A stretch of 64,000 nt of DNA from Flavobacteriia bacterium (GCA_009924735.1 RFQZ01000004.1:1-64000), one strand, 5' to 3'. Numbered from the stretch's first letter, positions 27,925 through 38,400 are shown. Notes: generated by a model from the sequence alone, not told the origin. A program made the numbers and translations.

Positions 27925-28929
27925 ATGCAAAGAACATTTTGTTTTTGGGGGTTTTGTTTGTTTTTGAATGGCTTTGCGCTCTTTGGGCAAGACATCCATT
28001 GGTCGCAATTCAACGACAATCCTATTTTTCAAAATCCAGCAAACACAGGGGATTTTATCGGAGACACGCGCTTTATAGGCAATTTCAGAGACCAATGGAG
28101 AAGTGTTACCCTTCCCTACCAAACCTTTTCCTTTTCCATTGATCGTAAAACAAAGTCGTTTAATTACGGAATACTGGCGTTTCACGACCAAGCGGGCGAC
28201 GGTAAATTTCGCACCCTCGAACTCCAAGCAAATCTTTCAAAATCATTTAAAATTACTTCTGATTCAATGCATTCCATCACTGCGGGACTAAACCTAGGCT
28301 TAAACCACAGACAGCTGAATACAGATGCTTTTTATTTTGATTCTCAGTACAATGGATACATCTTCAATCCACTTTTACCCACCAATGAAAATTTTCAAAC
28401 TGACCGTAAAACGAATCTAAACGTAGGGCTTGGCGCCTTGTACACCTATCATGTTTCTCCAAGAAACCATTTGAAAGTTGGCTTGAGTGCTTTTAACCTA
28501 AACCAACCTAACCAAGGGTTTTATCAATCGGTTGTAAAAAGAGACGTGCGTTGGGTTGCACAGGTAAAGTATTGTCAACCCATTGCGGACAGGTGGGATG
28601 TTTTGCCTTCGATACAGTATTCAAAACAAGGGGTTTACGACGAATTAATGGTTGGTTCCTCTGTACGCTATTACCTTCCCGGGAGTGACCGAAATTATGT
28701 GTACAAAGCCCTTTTGGCTGGTGTTTGGATTCGTGGAAAAGATGCCGACATTCTATCCGTTGGATGCGAGTACCAAGATTGGTTTGTCGGATTAAGTTAT
28801 GACATTAACATTTCCAAATTGGTTCCAGCGAGCCAAGCCCGAGGGGGATTCGAGATTGCTGTACGCTACATCTTATTTCGCTTCAATCCCAAAAGAATTG
28901 ACCACCGTGTATGCCCAGATTTTATTTAA
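27925..28929 (+). CDS. PorP/SprF-family type IX secretion membrane protein
   Basis: This encodes 334 residues. A signal peptide ends near F-G-Q. The mature start D-I-H-W-S-Q-F-N-D-N-P-x-F-Q-N-P-A-x-T-G is the hallmark of PorP/SprF proteins, followed by outer-membrane beta-strands with alternating aromatic residues. In the family these 14-strand barrels work with PorE- or SprE-like proteins and T9SS substrates such as SprB. The gene overlaps the next (PorE-like) by 19 bp, which is a typical arrangement. Several PorP paralogs usually occur per genome, so the substrate served here is unknown. Confidence 0.9.
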   Translation: MQRTFCFWGFCLFLNGFALFGQDIHWSQFNDNPIFQNPANTGDFIGDTRFIGNFRDQWRSVTLPYQTFSFSIDRKTKSFNYGILAFHDQAGDGKFRTLELQANLSKSFKITSDSMHSITAGLNLGLNHRQLNTDAFYFDSQYNGYIFNPLLPTNENFQTDRKTNLNVGLGALYTYHVSPRNHLKVGLSAFNLNQPNQGFYQSVVKRDVRWVAQVKYCQPIADRWDVLPSIQYSKQGVYDELMVGSSVRYYLPGSDRNYVYKALLAGVWIRGKDADILSVGCEYQDWFVGLSYDINISKLVPASQARGGFEIAVRYILFRFNPKRIDHRVCPDFI

Positions 28930-31106
28930 CCTTTCTCTTGTGTTGGCTTCCCTTTTTTGCTTTTAACCAAGTAAAACTGAAGGACCTCATCCAATTTGGC
29001 GACGAACAGTTTTCAAAAGGAGATTATTATTATGCAGGCAAAATATACCAACAAGCATTAACCCTTGATTCCTCTTCAAGCCAACTACATTGGAAGCAAG
29101 CAGAAACACAAAGGGCCTATAAAAACTATACCGACGCTGCAAAATGGTATGCAAAAGTCTATGCCGAAGATCCTGACAAGGTGTATCCAAATGCCTTGAT
29201 TTACTATGCCCTCATGGTGAAACAATCTGGGAACTATACCCAAGCACTCACCTTGTTCAAAAAAGCTTACAAAGAATCGGCTCAATTCCCAGATGAATAT
29301 GCATACAAAAAGGCTAAACAGGAAATAAAATCGACAGAATTCGCTCTTAAATCTAAACCAGACACAAGTGTCTCCATTCAAGCAATGCCAGAAGGCATCA
29401 ATTCTTTCGATGCAGAATTCGGACATACCTACAAGAATGGCGTCTTCTACTTTTCATCCTTAAAAGCAGACTCCATCAATAACGCTGAAGAAGTTTATAC
29501 AAAATACTATCGCACGCGAAATTACACATCATCTAAAGACAGCAATGGGTTTACAAATCCTAAGCAATGGGAGGCATTGTCGACATTCGAGCGAAGCACT
29601 GGAAACGGAAGTTTTGATGATAAAGGATGGTATTATTACAGCATTTGCAACGACAAGGGATACAATTACAATTGTAAAATCGCGAAATTCAAAACAGAGA
29701 ATGGGGTCAACCAAATCGACACCCTTTCAGAAGTAATCAATGCGCCTAATTCCAACAATACAAACCCGGTAATGGTTAAGTTAAAAAATGGAAAATCCTA
29801 TTTGTTTTTTTCCTCAGATCGCGAGGGTGGACAAGGAGGAATGGACATATGGTACGCGCAGCTAAAATCAAATGGCACCTACGAACGTCCCAAAAACATT
29901 TCAGCGATTAATTCGATGGAAAACGAAATCACGCCTTGGTTTGATGTAGATTCCAGTAAATTGTATTTTTCCTCCAATTGGCATTTTGGATTTGGGGGTT
30001 ATGATGTGTTCTCCTCTCGTGTGCTTGACAAATTTCAATTTTCCAAACCGATAAACCTTGGAACTCCCATCAACAATCCAGCGAATGACTTGTATTTTTT
30101 CCGTCAAACGGACAGTATATTTGTCTCTTCCAACCGTTTGGGAAGTTTATCCAAGAAAAACCCTACCTGTTGCAGCGATATCTTTTATGCAGTCATTCCG
30201 CCCCCCCCCCCTTCCAACGTAATCCCTCCTGACAGCACCCAAATTGATTCTGTAAGAATTACCTTTCCGGTAACCCTCTACTTTAGAAATGATTACCCCA
30301 ATCCAAAATCGTATGCGAAAAAAAGCAATGTGCCTTATGATCTGTTGTATGCGGATTACTTCAACGCGAGGAAAGGGTACTTGGACAGTGTTGTAAACAA
30401 GGATGCGTTGTCCGTTTTTTTCACAGGAAAAGTAGATTTTGGGTATGAAATCTTGTTGAAACTATATGATTCTGTGGCCCATGAAATCGAACGTGGAAAT
30501 TCCATTCTCCTTTTTGCGAGGGGATATGCCAGCCCATTGAATGTAACGCAATACAACGTAAACCTAACCCAACGAAGAATTTCTTCCATTGAGCGTTATT
30601 TTTTAGAATTTCAAAACAACCGACTGAAATTACTTCTTTCAAAAAACCCTTCGGTCTCGTTTGAAATTGTAGAAGTTCCCCTGGGTGAATATGCGGCAAA
30701 CCAATCCACGTCAGACAATTTGAAAGACAAAGCGGCCTCGGTTTATTCTTTAGAAGCATGTATCGAACGAAAAGTGGAAATTCTGTACTTGGCGCGAACG
30801 GTCATGGATCAACAACAAACCTTATCGGCCAACCCGTTGGTGCAAAGTGAAGAAATCAAAGAGGGTCAAAATGTACATAAGAAAATCACTTTAAGTCATA
30901 CCGCAACGGAAATCAGCATAGAGCAAATCACTTTTAGCCAAGAAGGGTTGAGTTACAAATTGAAAAAAATCGCCCCCAATGAAACAGAATTGGACATGGA
31001 ATTCATTCCAGAATTTTCAGGGAAACATGCCAGTTGCTACGCGGACATTTACTTTACCGACATCGAAAATCCTGTTCGGGTGTATTTTACCTTCCTTAAA
31101 AAATAA
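28911..31106 (+). CDS. PorE-like protein: TPR, beta-propeller and OmpA-like domains
   Basis: This encodes 731 residues: a signal peptide, TPR helices (about 20-150), a PD40/WD40-type beta-propeller (about 165-428) with repeated Y-L-F-F-S-S-D-R and D-I-W-Y motifs, a proline stretch coded by a C11 tract (431-436), and a divergent OmpA-like domain (about 505-625) with G-Y-A-S-P and Y-N-x-N-L-T-Q-R-R-I. A further roughly 75-residue beta domain follows, whereas OmpA normally ends PorE. In PorE the OmpA domain anchors the T9SS to peptidoglycan. The start overlaps the porP-like gene by 19 bp. Confidence 0.83.
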   Translation: MPRFYLTFLLCWLPFFAFNQVKLKDLIQFGDEQFSKGDYYYAGKIYQQALTLDSSSSQLHWKQAETQRAYKNYTDAAKWYAKVYAEDPDKVYPNALIYYALMVKQSGNYTQALTLFKKAYKESAQFPDEYAYKKAKQEIKSTEFALKSKPDTSVSIQAMPEGINSFDAEFGHTYKNGVFYFSSLKADSINNAEEVYTKYYRTRNYTSSKDSNGFTNPKQWEALSTFERSTGNGSFDDKGWYYYSICNDKGYNYNCKIAKFKTENGVNQIDTLSEVINAPNSNNTNPVMVKLKNGKSYLFFSSDREGGQGGMDIWYAQLKSNGTYERPKNISAINSMENEITPWFDVDSSKLYFSSNWHFGFGGYDVFSSRVLDKFQFSKPINLGTPINNPANDLYFFRQTDSIFVSSNRLGSLSKKNPTCCSDIFYAVIPPPPPSNVIPPDSTQIDSVRITFPVTLYFRNDYPNPKSYAKKSNVPYDLLYADYFNARKGYLDSVVNKDALSVFFTGKVDFGYEILLKLYDSVAHEIERGNSILLFARGYASPLNVTQYNVNLTQRRISSIERYFLEFQNNRLKLLLSKNPSVSFEIVEVPLGEYAANQSTSDNLKDKAASVYSLEACIERKVEILYLARTVMDQQQTLSANPLVQSEEIKEGQNVHKKITLSHTATEISIEQITFSQEGLSYKLKKIAPNETELDMEFIPEFSGKHASCYADIYFTDIENPVRVYFTFLKK
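30201..30211 (+). repeat. Homopolymeric C11 tract inside the PorE-like gene
   Basis: Eleven consecutive C residues encode part of a run of five prolines between the beta-propeller and OmpA-like domains. A single-base slip would shift the frame and remove the OmpA domain. No other C or G run of this length was seen in the window. Confidence 0.95.
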
Positions 31107-31187
31107 AGGTCAATGCTTTCATTGGCGGCTCAATGCTTCGGCCATCCGTTGAAATCAGCGCAAACATAGATTAAACGCAGAAAAAGC

Positions 31188-31195
31188 TATCTTTG
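31188..31195 (+). promoter_or_regulatory. -7 promoter box for the acyltransferase-like gene
   Basis: TATCTTTG, followed by C, matches TAnnTTTG. It includes the most upstream possible start codon (TTG 31193), which argues for a start further downstream. No clear -33 element. Confidence 0.4.
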
Positions 31196-31219
31196 CCCTC
31201 GAAAACACAGAAGTTAAGA

Positions 31220-32413
31220 TTGGCAACAGAAAAGAAGCGATTAAAATTCATAGACATGGCGAGGAGTCTGGCCATTCTTTTAATGCTTGAAGGTCATTTT
31301 ACCGGCGCTGCATTGGCAAACCAATACCGTGACCATTCCAACCTCATTTTCGAATTATGGTATTTCATTCATGGATTAACTTCCCCCCTCTTTTTTACGG
31401 TGACGGGATTGGTCTTTGTGTATTTACTTACCGCAGAAAAATCTCCCTCCGTTCGGTTTTGGCAAAACGACCGCGTAAAAAAAGGATTTAAAAGGGTTTG
31501 GGACCTAATCTTTTGGGGATATTTTATTCAAATTAATTTAATCGGAATGGTAAAGGCCCTTTACTATCGAATTCCGTTGAAAACAGATTGGTTATCGGCC
31601 TTTCACGTACTTCAATCGATTGGGGTGGGCATATTCTTTCTAATGTTGACGTATGGCTTGTATTCACTGATCAGAAAAGGAAAAATCCATTTTTATTTCT
31701 TGGCAATGGCGCTGGTTATTTTAGGCTTTTACATTAAAATGGCTTCCTACATTCAATGGGATGAAATTGCCAATCCAAACCATCCAAACTACTGGCCAAT
31801 GCATTTCCCAAGGTTTATACAAAACCTCTTTTATGGTCCTTTTTCCGATTTTAGCTTTTTACGGTATGGGCCCTACGTGTTGTTAGGAGGCACTGTAGGG
31901 AGCATCATCCGTGTCTATGAATCCAAAACGAGAGAATGGTGGTTCGCACTGATCTTTATCGGCGTTGGCCTTGCTTTAACCTTTTTGATTCCCTTTCTTT
32001 TTGGTGTAATAGACAGTGCATTGGTTACCTTGAAAATTTTAAAGTATACGTTTCTCTATTTAGGTCAAAATACGTTTTCAAGGTTTGGTCAAGTGCTGGT
32101 TATGTTAGGTATTTTAATGCTCATTGATGCTCGATTTAACGTCAAGGCCAAGCTTTTCCTGAAATTAGGACAAAATACCTTTCCGATCTATGTGGTGCAC
32201 GTAATTTTCTTGTATGGAGGGATTTTTGGCGTTGGATTGAAAACATATTTTGCCGACGCCCAAGGCAATCCAATGCTCAACCCCTATGCTGCAATTGCCG
32301 TTTCTCTAGGTGCCATAGGATTTTTTACGCTTATGGTCTATTATATGGAGCCGTTGGCAAAACTTTACGAACGGACACTGGGCAGAATTCGGATTTTTGG
32401 GAAACGAAAATAA
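31220..32413 (+). CDS. Multi-pass membrane protein, acyltransferase-like (DUF1624/HGSNAT type)
   Basis: This encodes about 397 residues with around ten hydrophobic segments. The opening K-K-R-L-K-F-I-D-M-A-R-S and the following L-L-M-L-E-G-H-F resemble the heparan-alpha-glucosaminide N-acetyltransferase/DUF1624 superfamily. Members move acyl groups across the membrane onto sugars; the substrate here is unknown. The start is uncertain. TTG 31193 lies inside a TATCTTTG box, so TTG 31220 is preferred, and ATG 31256 would cut the conserved opening. The gene ends 1 bp from the convergent SGNH hydrolase gene. Confidence 0.72.
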   Translation: MATEKKRLKFIDMARSLAILLMLEGHFTGAALANQYRDHSNLIFELWYFIHGLTSPLFFTVTGLVFVYLLTAEKSPSVRFWQNDRVKKGFKRVWDLIFWGYFIQINLIGMVKALYYRIPLKTDWLSAFHVLQSIGVGIFFLMLTYGLYSLIRKGKIHFYFLAMALVILGFYIKMASYIQWDEIANPNHPNYWPMHFPRFIQNLFYGPFSDFSFLRYGPYVLLGGTVGSIIRVYESKTREWWFALIFIGVGLALTFLIPFLFGVIDSALVTLKILKYTFLYLGQNTFSRFGQVLVMLGILMLIDARFNVKAKLFLKLGQNTFPIYVVHVIFLYGGIFGVGLKTYFADAQGNPMLNPYAAIAVSLGAIGFFTLMVYYMEPLAKLYERTLGRIRIFGKRK

Positions 32414-33403
32414 CTATTTTACAATCACTTCTTTGACGTAGGATTGTTCTTCACCACAACTTCTTTTGAGGGTGAATTTGACCTTATACTTCCCGGGAGC
32501 TGTAAGGTTAAATACAAGTTTACTACCATTCGAGACAATTCCTGAGGAAGTCTCCCAACTGTAGCTTTTAGCATCTGGATAATTGGCCGAACAAGTCACT
32601 TGTGTAATGGAGTTTCCACCGTTTAACACTTGCTTGAAAGATTTTACGCTAAAAGTGTTTTCATGGAGGCTAAACTTCTGAAGGTTTCTTAACACAAAGT
32701 TGGATACGGTCTCTTGGATTCTATTCGCATCCTCGAAGGCTATGGTTTTTGTGAGTGCGCCAATGCATGACTCCTTAAAAATAGCTGAATAAAAAGTACA
32801 TGCTGCCAGGTAAGACCCTTCCTTGCTTGGATGCATAGCATCTTCGGCATACAAATTAATTTTCGGGTATTTTGCCCGTACCAATTGAAAAACATTACCA
32901 ACCGGAACAAGGGGTATCCCATATTTTTTACCAATGAAAGCATATCCTTTTTGGATTTTTAGCGACATTTTTTCAAAGGTGTTGATGTCTTCGGACTCAG
33001 CAAATCCATTTTTATAGCCCCAGGTGACATAAAACAACAAGTTTGCACAGGGTTGGTGTTCTTTTACACTGTCGATGATTGCTGACAAATAAGGAACCGT
33101 TGCGGTATCAATGTGAGAATTACTGACGGCAAACTCTCTTGAATAACCTTGAAGAATTACATAATCCCATTGGCGTTTTTTGATTGCTTTATACAGTTCG
33201 ACACGTTCACTATGTATGGCAAAAGAAGATCCAGATTGTGTATTCCATTCCACATGAATTTTTTTGTTCTTGCTTTCGGCAATTTTATTAAAAATTGCTG
33301 GCATCTCATGCATGTGTGTAAAGGAATTTCCTATGAACAAAACATTCAAGGAATCAGCTGCTTCTGCTTGATTGCATAGAAATAGGAACGGTAGTATTTT
33401 CAT
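32414..33403 (-). CDS. Secreted SGNH-type hydrolase-like protein (DUF4886 type) with PKD-like tail
   Basis: This encodes 329 residues from ATG 33403 (MKILPFLF). After a short signal peptide the segment L-F-I-G-N-S-F-T is a block I variant of SGNH hydrolases (Ser nucleophile). Y-V-I-L-Q-G-Y follows, and D-A-M-H-P-S supplies the Asp-x2-His near 210. The last 90 residues look like an Ig/PKD domain. The family cleaves ester bonds in lipids or acetylated sugars; the substrate is unknown. No T9SS tail is visible. Confidence 0.8.
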   Translation of the reverse strand: MKILPFLFLCNQAEAADSLNVLFIGNSFTHMHEMPAIFNKIAESKNKKIHVEWNTQSGSSFAIHSERVELYKAIKKRQWDYVILQGYSREFAVSNSHIDTATVPYLSAIIDSVKEHQPCANLLFYVTWGYKNGFAESEDINTFEKMSLKIQKGYAFIGKKYGIPLVPVGNVFQLVRAKYPKINLYAEDAMHPSKEGSYLAACTFYSAIFKESCIGALTKTIAFEDANRIQETVSNFVLRNLQKFSLHENTFSVKSFKQVLNGGNSITQVTCSANYPDAKSYSWETSSGIVSNGSKLVFNLTAPGKYKVKFTLKRSCGEEQSYVKEVIVK

Positions 33404-33430
33404 TAATTTACTTCGCACGAAATCAATTCA

Positions 33431-33817
33431 TTAGGTATGTATCGTTTTCAATAGGTCCTCAAAGTCTTGGGTAGATAATTCAAGTTTAGGTCTTTTAAAA
33501 TTCATATCCTCGATGTCATCGATTGGCACCAAATGTACATGTGCATGAGGTACTTCGAGTCCAATCACAGAAACACCAATTTTCTTACAAGGGAATTTTT
33601 CCTTAAGAAGCTTGGCTACCTTTTTCGAAAACAGCATTAAATGGGTCATTTGCGTATCATCCAAGTCAAAGAAATAGTCAACTTCAACCTTCGGGATGAC
33701 CAAAGTATGCCCTAAACGCAAGGGATGTAAATCCAAAAAAGCCAAGAAATCATCATCTTCTGCTACTTTATAGCAAGGGATGTCACCACTAACAATTTTA
33801 GAGAACAGGCTTGCCAT
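33431..33817 (-). CDS. HIT-family (histidine triad) nucleotide-binding protein
   Basis: This encodes 128 residues. The catalytic triad motif H-A-H-V-H-L-V is near 95-101, and the N-terminal F-x-K-I-V-x-G-D-I-P-C-Y-K-V is typical of HIT hydrolases, which cleave nucleoside phosphoramidates. The start ATG shares one base with the stop of greA (TAATG), so the two genes are coupled. The pairing of greA with a HIT gene is familiar from other Bacteroidota. Confidence 0.93.
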   Translation of the reverse strand: MASLFSKIVSGDIPCYKVAEDDDFLAFLDLHPLRLGHTLVIPKVEVDYFFDLDDTQMTHLMLFSKKVAKLLKEKFPCKKIGVSVIGLEVPHAHVHLVPIDDIEDMNFKRPKLELSTQDFEDLLKTIHT

Positions 33818-34290
33818 TATCGAGAGATGGATACAATTTCCAATTGAAGAATCCCACCTGGGGTGTTAATTTCTGCAATGTCTCCAACTTCCTTACCTAA
33901 AAGACCTTTTCCGATGGGAGAATCGACTGATATTTTCTTTTCCTTGATGTCTGCTTCGTTTTCAGCTACCAAGGTGTAGGTTATCTCCATATCGTTTGAC
34001 TTGTTGCGAATCAAGACTTTTGATAGGATATAAGCCTTTGAGTTATCAATGTGCGTATCATCGATGAGGCGAGCATTTGCGATGATGTTTTCCATTTTTG
34101 AAATTTTCATTTCAAGGATGCCTTGTGCCTCCTTCGCGGCATCGTATTCCGCATTTTCTGATAAATCTCCTTTGTCTCTTGCTTCGGCAATTTGATTTGA
34201 GATGGATGGACGTTGAACATGAATTAAATCATGTAATTCATCCTTTAATTTTTTCAGCCCTTGTTCGGTGTAGTAATTTATTTGCGACAT
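33817..34290 (-). CDS. greA: Transcription elongation factor GreA
   Basis: This encodes 157 residues from ATG 34290 (MSQINYYTEQGL). The N-terminal coiled coil includes E-A-R-D-K-G-D-L-S-E-N-A-E-Y-D-A-A-K-E, whose tip acidic residues stimulate transcript cleavage in stalled RNA polymerase. The C-terminal domain includes the S-P-I-G-K-G-L-L-G-K-E-V-G-D loop. Size and motifs are standard. A long hairpin (34312-34336) lies 22 bp upstream and may affect expression. Confidence 0.97.
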   Translation of the reverse strand: MSQINYYTEQGLKKLKDELHDLIHVQRPSISNQIAEARDKGDLSENAEYDAAKEAQGILEMKISKMENIIANARLIDDTHIDNSKAYILSKVLIRNKSNDMEITYTLVAENEADIKEKKISVDSPIGKGLLGKEVGDIAEINTPGGILQLEIVSISR

Positions 34291-34299
34291 ACTTCTAAT

Positions 34300-34336
34300 A
34301 ATTAAACAAAACAAGAGCGCTCAATGAGCCCTCTTG
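34300..34336 (-). terminator. Hairpin plus T-rich run between the PorV-like gene and greA
   Basis: On the minus strand a 25-nt near-palindrome (34336-34312) has two paired arms of 11 bp plus one mismatch and a 1-nt centre, followed by TTTTGTTTAATT. It fits a rho-independent terminator for the TonB receptor-cargo-PorV operon. A possible greA -7 box (TAATTTTG at 34349-34342) lies upstream of it, so it could instead be a leader attenuator of greA. Confidence 0.65.
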
Positions 34337-34360
34337 CCTGACAAAATTACAACTTTAAAT

Positions 34361-35413
34361 TTATTTTAAACTAATCGTAGCCCCAATGGTATGGATGATA
34401 CCAAATACGCCTGCAAAACGCGAGCAGTACTCAATTCCTAAAGCGCTTTTGTTTTTACCAACCAAAGCATCAACCGAAAATCCTGCCGTAGGACCTACCA
34501 ACGCATTCGAACGATTTTCTTGGCTAAAAATTCCTTTCTCATAAACAAAACCACCGCGCAAGTTAAATGCAAGCTTTTCTGTATTCATTCCGTAGTCTAA
34601 ACCTATTTTGTACTGGTCTTTTGAAAAGGAATTTGCTTGAAAACCTAAAGCAAGTGTCAATCTGCTGTCATCCGAGAAGATAAAATCATATGACCCACCA
34701 ATGGATAATAAAGAAGGAAGCTCATACGTCGCAGAACGCTGCTCCAATGAAGCAATGAATCCACTTGATACATAAGATACTTGTTGAGCCAAACCGTCGC
34801 CTTTAAAACGCATCACAGGGCCCACGTTTTTAAGTGCAATGCCAAACTTCAGTTGGTTTTGTTCACCCGTAACATATCGAATACCTGCATCCAATGCAAT
34901 TCCATTCGATTTCAAGTTGAAAATACTCTCTGTAACCACTTTAAAGTTAATTCCACCGTAAATGGAAGATGAGAATTTTTTAGCAAAGCCGAGATTAAAG
35001 ATGTTTGCTCTTGGAGAGAAATAACCAATGTTACCCTCAGGATTTGCAACCGTAGTAATGGGAACATCCCCATAACTTAATGATTGAATGCTTACTGCAA
35101 ACACATTAGACTCGCCAACTTTTTGGGCAATTCCCGCTGAGTTCATTGCAATTCCAGCACCGCCCATCCAATTTGTATAATTGAACTTGATTTGTGTTTT
35201 GTCGGTGAATGCCAAGCCAGCGATGTTCGAAAACTGCGCTTCCAAACCATTGACATTGGCAATACCAACGTCTCCTATGGCAGAACCACGTGCCCATGGG
35301 TTGATGAGTAAATGGGATGCGCCGGCAGAACCGACACGGTCTTCGTTTCCACCAAACCCAAAAAAGGAAATGGCAGAAAAAAGGATGATGTTATAAAGTG
35401 TTATTCTTTTCAT
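34361..35413 (-). CDS. PorV/PorQ-family outer-membrane protein (PorV2-like)
   Basis: This encodes 350 residues from ATG 35413; the TTG four codons upstream is rejected. After a signal peptide, the segments S-A-G-A-S-H-L-L-I-N-P-W-A-R-G and N-V-N-G-L-E-A-Q-F-S-N-I-A-G-L-A-F match PorV/PorQ-type T9SS barrels, of the branch usually labelled PorV2. PorV shuttles T9SS cargo from the translocon to the cell-surface attachment complex. The gene is last in an operon with the giant secreted protein (18 bp upstream) and the TonB receptor, so it may be dedicated to that cargo. Confidence 0.85.
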   Translation of the reverse strand: MKRITLYNIILFSAISFFGFGGNEDRVGSAGASHLLINPWARGSAIGDVGIANVNGLEAQFSNIAGLAFTDKTQIKFNYTNWMGGAGIAMNSAGIAQKVGESNVFAVSIQSLSYGDVPITTVANPEGNIGYFSPRANIFNLGFAKKFSSSIYGGINFKVVTESIFNLKSNGIALDAGIRYVTGEQNQLKFGIALKNVGPVMRFKGDGLAQQVSYVSSGFIASLEQRSATYELPSLLSIGGSYDFIFSDDSRLTLALGFQANSFSKDQYKIGLDYGMNTEKLAFNLRGGFVYEKGIFSQENRSNALVGPTAGFSVDALVGKNKSALGIEYCSRFAGVFGIIHTIGATISLK

Positions 35414-35431
35414 TACTACGTTCAATAAAAA

Positions 35432-38400
35432 TTAAATTCCTTGATAATCCGGGGTACGAGTACCTCCAAAAAACTTCAAGATGACTTCTCCGACATTCGG
35501 AACTTCTACGTGAATTAGGTATACCCCTCCTGCAATCGGTATGGATTTGTTATTTGTTAAATCCCAATCTAACGAGGTTACGTAACTGTCCTTTTTAAAC
35601 GTGCGGATCAATTTCCCGTTCACAGAATAAATCTTCACGGTACACTTATCTGGCAAGTTGGTGATTTTCACCTTGGTTTCAAGACGCGTACGTTCGTAAT
35701 CTGAATAGGCATAATATGGATTAGGCACTACGTTAATCATTTTCAACGCTTCATCCAACGCATCATGTGATCCGAGCGTAGTCGCAATTTCATCCATTGA
35801 CCAACCGTACATTGGTTTTCCATTGTTTTGACCCGTTGCTGTGAAATTCTTGTATTCTTTATTGATACGAAGTTTAATGGTTACATCGGTTTCAAGTATA
35901 GAATGCCCCATATTCAAAATTGGGTAAGAAATCCAACTTAAACTTCCGTACAAATCTCTTTTCGCTTGGGTACTGATTGAACCAGATGGATTTTGTACAT
36001 CGGTCCATTTTTGGTACAACTCATTTGTTGCTGTATCTACTGCCGTTGCTGGATTGTATGCAGGGAAGTCATAGCTAGAGGTATATCCGTTGATGGATTT
36101 TTGGTTATAGCTAAATACATACACAGGGTGCATTCCACCCATTAATGGTGTACCCACATTGCTAACCAAACGATCGGTTGGATTCCATTTCATGTCCGCG
36201 CCATTTTCACCTCCAAGGAATGAATTTTCACCAAAAGCCATATACAAACGAGCGCCTGACTCTAGGTCAATGGCATAACCAGGAAACCAACCCATACCGA
36301 AACCTGTACCATCAGGGTTTCCATCCTTATCTACGCTTGGACTTTTTCGCATTGCACCTGGCGCTGCGGAGCCTACGTTTAGTCCAGACGTTCGACCCAA
36401 TTCAATAACCGGACATCTTGTCCAAAGGCTTTTGTCATTGGTTAGTACGATGTCAACACTTGGCAAGAAGGAAATGGATGCATTTTGTTTTGAAGAACCA
36501 CTGAATGTTCCATAATAAGCCAGCGGCATATAATCTGCTTGATATCCAACCAAACGATGCGGCGCAATAACACCATCCAATATCCCTTCATATTTTTGAG
36601 AGGGATCCGGACCTACTTCATCTGGATAGTTACAAGGATTTAGGTAAACAGGTGCATTTGGCAAACATTCATAGCCTGCAGCACCAATGGTTGATACAGG
36701 GGAATAATCACCCGAACGAATCCAGTTGGTAGGAAAATAGGAATCATTGTCCGAGATACCTGAAAGCCATCTTTTAGAGGAGTCTTTGAAGGTAACAGAT
36801 GATTCAATCATGTCTGTTGTTTTGGCTGTGATGTTACCAGAACCTGAAGGAAAAAAGTATTTCTCTTGGTGAATTTGCACTGAAATCCCCCAATCAGGAA
36901 TGATTTGTTCATTATCTCCCGCAATGGTAACTTCGGAAGTTACAGAATCCAACAAAGTACCCCCTTTAACATCGTATTGATATACGATCCAACTTGCCGT
37001 ATCGGCTGCATTTCCTGGGGAAGTTGCTGTGTAGTCTCTGAATTTACATTCGTAATACCCTTTTTTAAGGTTCAGTGGATCAACAACTTTTATGTTGATT
37101 GGCCCCTTTCCTTTTTCATATTCTGGAGTATCTAAAAATCCATTTGTCAAAATGCTTTTAACAGAAGCATCTGTTAGCTCCAAGGACCTGTTTCCATTTC
37201 CATACCCATCCAACCGGGTAATTTTAGGAGAGGAACCATATTCAATGTTTTGATAGGTACCTTCCAATTCCGGCATCGGATTGTGAGGAACGGCCGCGGT
37301 TGCACTGATTGCGGTTCCATCAAAATTCAAACGCGAAGATATGTAAGGAATTTTTTGACCATCTAAGAACAATGGATCGGTTGGATCATATTTTTTGAAT
37401 TGATTAAATGCATACGCTACGGCTACGTAGTAATATGTTTTGTGATTTACCAAACGTCTTGCTCCTTGGGCAAAAGCGTCTTCCAATACTTGGAAAGAGT
37501 GACGAATTCCTTTGTTTTCGCCATCTACTTTTTCAACAGGCACTGAAAATCCAAGTGCTTCATTGAATTCAAAATTAATAATGCGGTCGTGTCCATTTTT
37601 GATGTCACACTGCGCTACCAACCTTGCTTTGGTTGGGTCGGTGATGTCAGCAACAGAAACATCCGTACTTTTCAATTGGAAGATTTGGTATCCTTCAAAT
37701 CGGTATTTTCTATCAACCGTTGGATCCGGGATATTAATTTCATCTATTTCCTCATACCCTTCTCTGTAGTTGTTCGATGAAGAAGGATTTTCAAGCATGA
37801 TGATAAGTTCGTTGTTAAGTTCTTGAATGGTCACTTTAGGAGCATCCGGTGGAGAAAGGATTTTAAAGCAAGCATCGAACAAAGCTTGGGCTTTGGTATC
37901 CGCCCTTTTCATTGCATCTACAGAAGCCAATAAGGTTCCATCCGTGCTACGGCCATAAACAATTCCAACGGTAATGTTATTTACGGCACCCGGTTTCAAG
38001 GTAAATGGACCTGCAGACTGAACAAAACGTCTGTCTCCTGGAGGATTGTTATTTGTAGATTCATCCCATCCGTTCGGATATGCACCGGTCATGTCTTGAC
38101 CTGCCGTAGACCAGCTTAATGGATCCGAAGTTCCTGGGAACATATAATCAGAGAGTACGCCTTGGGCAGTACCTAAACCACCGTAGTACATTTCTGATCC
38201 ATTTGCCCACTGTCCTTCCATGAAGTTGTAAAACTCTGAAGCAGATCCGGGGTCATTGTATGGGTAGGCAGCAGTTGAGGTATAGTAGGTAAATCTTCTC
38301 ATACCAAAACGCTCATTGTCAATGATGCCATCGGAATAACCAATGCCAATGCCTTTGTATACAATTCCGTTGTTTGCAAGTGCATCTACAACGGTTGGGA

